In this document: positions 5,644 through 8,323 of the stretch, in pieces | Layout: every line of letters starts with the position of its first letter | Position numbering within the stretch: the first letter of the stretch is position 1 | Source: Bacteroidota bacterium | Lineage (GTDB): Bacteria; Bacteroidota; Bacteroidia; NS11-12g; UBA955 | NCBI GenBank assembly: GCA_018969565.1 | Contig: JAGWYC010000079.1 | Location: forward strand, 1 to 8,323 | Reading direction: 5' to 3' | Length of the DNA stretch: 8,323 bases | Notes under the pieces: generated by a model | The model's database searches: none | What the model was told of the DNA's origin: nothing | What the model saw: the letters and a program-made list of their open reading frames with translations, nothing else | Translations under genes and position numbers: made by a program

Positions 5644-6291
5644 CTAAACTAATGATTTAATCCAAAGTGAAATGTTCCTGCTTATCTCCATCTTGTATTT
5701 GGGGAAGAAGAAATGTCCGGCACCTGTTACCGCGGTGGAACCTGGACCGGGCCTTAGCCAGGGGTCTTGCGTGCCTATCACTTGCAGGATTGGAACAGAC
5801 AAATTTTTCGTTCTTTCCTTTAAAAGGAACCTGAGTACCTCAACGGTTTCAGAAGGAGTCCATGCCCTCATGGCCACTTTCATGGTTCCGTGGGTATTTC
5901 TTCCGAATATCTTTAAGAACCACAGGGCCATGCGCAGCAATATCCCGGAAGGAATCAGCAGTAACATATGCAAAAGACCCGAAGAGGCGGCCAGACGCAG
6001 GTAGTTCCGCCAACTGTTTCTGTTCGCAGCATACGACATCAGGAGCAGCCCCCGGCATTGCGGTAATAAAGGAACATGTTCCAGTGCCAGCATGCCTCCA
6101 AGGGAAAAGCCTCCAATGAAATCAGCATCAGGAGGAATGAACTTCGCCATACGCTGTATCCAGGCTTCACGTGGTTCATGCGCTACAGGTGGTTCCGGTA
6201 TAAGCCAGGTGATGCGTACCCCGGGAATTTCCAGGGTAGCTTCTGACAGCCGGTTCATGCCCAGGCCGGCCCACAAGGCCAGGTGTGACAT
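5644..6291 (-). CDS. Alpha/beta hydrolase
   Basis: Predicted serine hydrolase of 215 residues. The full catalytic triad is visible: nucleophile Ser63 in the elbow GGFSLGGM (60-67), Asp176 in GTQDPW, and His193 in GAGHFFF. The first strand (HLALWAGLGMNRL) and the region after the nucleophile (LEHVPLLPQCRGLLLMSYAANR) fit the compact alpha/beta fold. A hydrophobic lid-like stretch covers about 100-130. There is no signal peptide, so it is likely cytoplasmic; the lid suggests a hydrophobic acyl or ester substrate, but none can be named. Its ATG overlaps the stop codon of the DUF3467 gene by one base (TGATG), implying translational coupling, and the membrane protein gene follows after 7 bases. Confidence 0.88.
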   Translation of the reverse strand: MSHLALWAGLGMNRLSEATLEIPGVRITWLIPEPPVAHEPREAWIQRMAKFIPPDADFIGGFSLGGMLALEHVPLLPQCRGLLLMSYAANRNSWRNYLRLAASSGLLHMLLLIPSGILLRMALWFLKIFGRNTHGTMKVAMRAWTPSETVEVLRFLLKERTKNLSVPILQVIGTQDPWLRPGPGSTAVTGAGHFFFPKYKMEISRNISLWIKSLV

Positions 6292-6614
6292 CAGGCCTGA
6301 CCGGTCTGTCCGCCGAAGTTCAATGGCAATTGAAATCCGGGGCCCTGTTCGTGGATATCTATTTCCCCGAATGCTTCCTCGTATTTCACCAGATTATCGC
6401 CCAAGGCCATCAGCAAACGCTTGGCGTGGAGCGGCGACATAATGACCCTGCTCTTCACCCGAGCCTTGGGAACACCGGGCATGAGGCGCACAAAGTCAAG
6501 CACAAACTCCGCATTGCTGTGGGTAATAATGGCCAGATTGGTGTAAGTGCCTTCGGCCATATCTTCGGAAAGCTCAATTTCCATGGGTTGGCCTTGTTCT
6601 TCGTTCTGATTCAT
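6291..6614 (-). CDS. DUF3467 family protein
   Basis: Small soluble protein of 107 residues matching the DUF3467 family, whose function is not established. The conserved core is visible: IELSEDMAEGTYTNLAIITH (12-31), NAEFVLDFVRLMPGVPKARVKSRVIMSP (33-60) and HAKRLLMALGDNLVKYEEAFGEI (62-84). The C-terminal tail (PGFQLPLNFGGQ) is rich in Gly, Pro and Gln. ATG 6614 (MNQNEEQGQ) is preferred over the longer open frame upstream, because that extension is basic, unlike the family, and would overlap the promoter. In many Bacteroidota, as I recall, this gene follows rpoC; here it heads a minus-strand cluster divergent from the LptF/LptG gene. Confidence 0.88.
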   Translation of the reverse strand: MNQNEEQGQPMEIELSEDMAEGTYTNLAIITHSNAEFVLDFVRLMPGVPKARVKSRVIMSPLHAKRLLMALGDNLVKYEEAFGEIDIHEQGPGFQLPLNFGGQTGQA

Positions 6615-6619
6615 GATTG

Positions 6620-6627
6620 CAAAAATA
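6620..6627 (-). promoter_or_regulatory. Candidate -7 element of the DUF3467 operon promoter
   Basis: On the minus strand TATTTTTG matches TAnnTTTG exactly, in the 65-base divergent gap. Its last base is only five bases before the ATG at 6614, so transcription from it would give a very short leader or none. No -33 TTTG is evident. On the plus strand, GATTTTTG (6656-6663) is a five-of-six match that could serve the LptF/LptG gene 16 bases downstream. Confidence 0.35.
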
Positions 6628-6679
6628 AAGGCAAGAGGTTGAGGATTTTTTACACGATTTTTGCAACAGCGCCGCTGCA

Positions 6680-8137
6680 TTGAAAAAGCTGAACCTATTA
6701 ATTCTCAGGGCCTTTATAGGTCCGTTCCTGGCCACCTTTGCCATCAGCCTGTTTCTTTTCCTGATTCATTTTCTGTGGAAATACATTGATGATTTGGTGG
6801 GTAAGGGAATTGACACCTTTACGTTGCTGCGTCTGATTTTTTATTCCATGGCCGACCTGGTTCCCATGGCGCTGCCCTTATCGGTAATGATTTCCAGCCT
6901 GATGACTTACGGCAATCTGGCAGAAAGCTATGAATTGGTTGCCATTCGAAGCGCCGGGGTATCCTTGTATCGCGTCCTTTGGCCTTCCTTTCTGGTAATG
7001 CTGTTGTTCGCAGGAATCACTTTCTACTTTACCAATATTGTCATACCCCGAGCCAACCTTGAAGGCAAGAGCCTGCTTTACGACCTGCGTCAGAAGAAAC
7101 CTGCCTTCAACATTACGGAAGGTGTTTTCTACAATCAGATTGAGGGTTACAGCCTAAAGGTAGGAAAGAAAGAAAAAGACGATGAAACGGTACGCGACAT
7201 CATGGTGTACGAGTACCGACAGGGCAACAGCCAACTGAACATTGTAAAGGCGGAAAAAGGCATTATGAAGTTATCGCCTGACAAGCGCTTTCTTTATTTC
7301 ACCCTGTTCAATGGGATTCGGTATGAAGAAATGACGGATATGCGCGATTACTACCGCAGCTATCCGCACAACATTACCCGCTTTGGCAAACAGCAGCTCA
7401 CATTTGATTTGAGCAGCCTGGATATGAAAATCACAGATAAAGAAGCTTTCCGCGGTGATTACCGCATGATGAACATTGCCGAGCTATCTGTGGAAGTTGA
7501 TTCACTGGAAAAGCAGAAGAAAATGAAACTGCAGCGCAGCATGGATTTCTTCATGACCCCCTATTTTCACATTGTTCCGGATTCAGTAAAACCTAAAGAA
7601 GGTCTGGTCAGGAACGCCAATATCATTGACAATTACCCTAAAGCAAAACAGGCCGATATATATCGTATGGCACTGAGTACCGCCCGCGGTATCAAAAGCA
7701 TAGCCGACAACAATAAGGCGGAACTTGAGTTACTGCAGGCGGAATCGGTGAAATATCAGGCAGAATGGCATAAGAAGTTTACCCTGTCGGTAGTTATTAT
7801 ACTCTTATTCCTGATTGCAGCACCATTGGGAACCATCATACGTAAAGGAGGAATTGGCTTGCCCCTGGTCATTGCTGTAATCATGTTCATCATCTATTAT
7901 GCCATCAACATCATTGGCGAAAAAATAGGTAAAGAGGGAATTGTACCGCTTTGGGCAGGTATGTGGCTGAGTTCATTTGTGCTGCTTCCGGTAGGTATTT
8001 ATATCACGCTGAAAGCCAGTGCCGACAGCGCTACCATGAGTCTGGAGGCTTATCAGCGCTTCTTCAGTCGCTTGTTTCAAGTGAGCAGATTTCGGAACGC
8101 ATTGGGTAAAAAAGGTCAGAATCCGCAGGCAACATGA
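6680..8137 (+). CDS. LptF/LptG-family permease (lipopolysaccharide export ABC transporter)
   Basis: Inner-membrane subunit of the LptB2FGC machine that extracts lipopolysaccharide for transfer to the outer membrane. It has 485 residues. Three N-terminal membrane helices (about 9-33, 54-75, 101-123) precede a large periplasmic beta-jellyroll region (from about 124), then three C-terminal helices (about 367-385, 393-413, 424-444). SYELVAIRSAGVSLYRVLWP (83-102) is the cytoplasmic coupling segment that contacts LptB. Compared with E. coli LptF/G (about 360 residues), the region between helices 3 and 4 is about 100 residues longer, including a charged stretch (260-365) likely to be partly coiled coil; Bacteroidota homologues are commonly this long. 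The start is TTG at 6680: no in-frame ATG lies upstream before a stop at 6626, and homologues begin MKKL. LptF versus LptG cannot be decided. It overlaps the next gene by 4 bases (ATGA). Confidence 0.93.
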   Translation: MKKLNLLILRAFIGPFLATFAISLFLFLIHFLWKYIDDLVGKGIDTFTLLRLIFYSMADLVPMALPLSVMISSLMTYGNLAESYELVAIRSAGVSLYRVLWPSFLVMLLFAGITFYFTNIVIPRANLEGKSLLYDLRQKKPAFNITEGVFYNQIEGYSLKVGKKEKDDETVRDIMVYEYRQGNSQLNIVKAEKGIMKLSPDKRFLYFTLFNGIRYEEMTDMRDYYRSYPHNITRFGKQQLTFDLSSLDMKITDKEAFRGDYRMMNIAELSVEVDSLEKQKKMKLQRSMDFFMTPYFHIVPDSVKPKEGLVRNANIIDNYPKAKQADIYRMALSTARGIKSIADNNKAELELLQAESVKYQAEWHKKFTLSVVIILLFLIAAPLGTIIRKGGIGLPLVIAVIMFIIYYAINIIGEKIGKEGIVPLWAGMWLSSFVLLPVGIYITLKASADSATMSLEAYQRFFSRLFQVSRFRNALGKKGQNPQAT

Positions 8138-8323
8138 ATATTCTTGTGGTGACGAGCAGGGTTCCGTTTCCCCTGCACGACGGCGGAGCCATTGCTACGT
8201 ATAACCAGGTGAAAAGCTACGTCGCATTGGGTCATCAGGTTACGCTATGCTGTCTGAATACGCGGAAGCACCATGTGGACAGCAACACAATCCAACGCGA
8301 GTTTTCCTTTGCTGCCGAAATAC
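8134..8323 (+). CDS. Glycosyltransferase, GT-B fold, N-terminal fragment (runs off window)
   Basis: Only the first 63 residues are present. They begin MNILVVTSRVPFPLHDGGAI, a first beta strand and glycine-containing loop typical of the N-terminal Rossmann-like domain of GT4-type (GT-B) glycosyltransferases. ATYNQVKSYVALGHQVTLCCLN follows as the first helix and second strand. The donor-binding C-terminal domain lies outside the window, so sugar and acceptor are unknown. The ATG overlaps the stop of the LptF/LptG gene (ATGA), so the two are almost certainly translated from one mRNA; a role in envelope or surface polysaccharide synthesis is inferred from that. Family-level confidence is moderate because of the short fragment. 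Confidence 0.7.
   Translation, partial: MNILVVTSRVPFPLHDGGAIATYNQVKSYVALGHQVTLCCLNTRKHHVDSNTIQREFSFAAEI

Overview
The window looks like chromosomal DNA from a member of the Bacteroidota. The evidence is the protein types (a Bacteroidota-style lycopene cyclase domain protein, a DUF3467 protein, a long LptF/LptG-type permease), the near absence of Shine-Dalgarno sites, TTG and GTG starts, and several TAnnTTTG hexamer-type -7 promoter elements typical of this phylum. Class or genus cannot be fixed from this. The DNA is gene-dense: no stretch over 300 bases lacks a gene. I saw no tRNA, rRNA, CRISPR array, transposon or prophage gene.

Left block (1-2850): the minus strand carries an SRPBCC-fold protein, then an ECF sigma factor, then a hairpin terminator, then the start of a lycopene cyclase that runs off the left edge. 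Divergent from the SRPBCC gene, the plus strand carries a 6-pyruvoyl-tetrahydropterin synthase homologue overlapping folE (GTP cyclohydrolase I) by 11 bases. The two pterin genes catalyse successive steps from GTP. The block as a whole resembles carotenoid / light-stress neighbourhoods, in which a sigma factor or MerR regulator, carotenoid enzymes and pterin genes sit together. A 17-bp bidirectional terminator closes the block.

Middle block (2863-5232, minus strand): a PaaN-type aldehyde dehydrogenase with its own likely promoter, followed after 21 bases by a YceI-family lipoprotein; the two are probably cotranscribed.

Third block (5280-6627, minus strand): DUF3467 protein, alpha/beta hydrolase and a small two-helix membrane protein, tightly packed (1-base overlap, then a 7-base gap), so probably one operon.

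Right block (6680-8323, plus strand): an LptF/LptG-family lipopolysaccharide-export permease overlapping by 4 bases the start of a glycosyltransferase that runs off the right edge, pointing to cell-envelope glycolipid assembly or export.

The most interesting points are the eukaryotic-type CX5HGH motif in the pterin synthase paired with folE, palindromes upstream of the ECF sigma gene, the terminator placed just before the lycopene cyclase start, and the pore-channel-like layout of the small membrane protein. None proves a new system.
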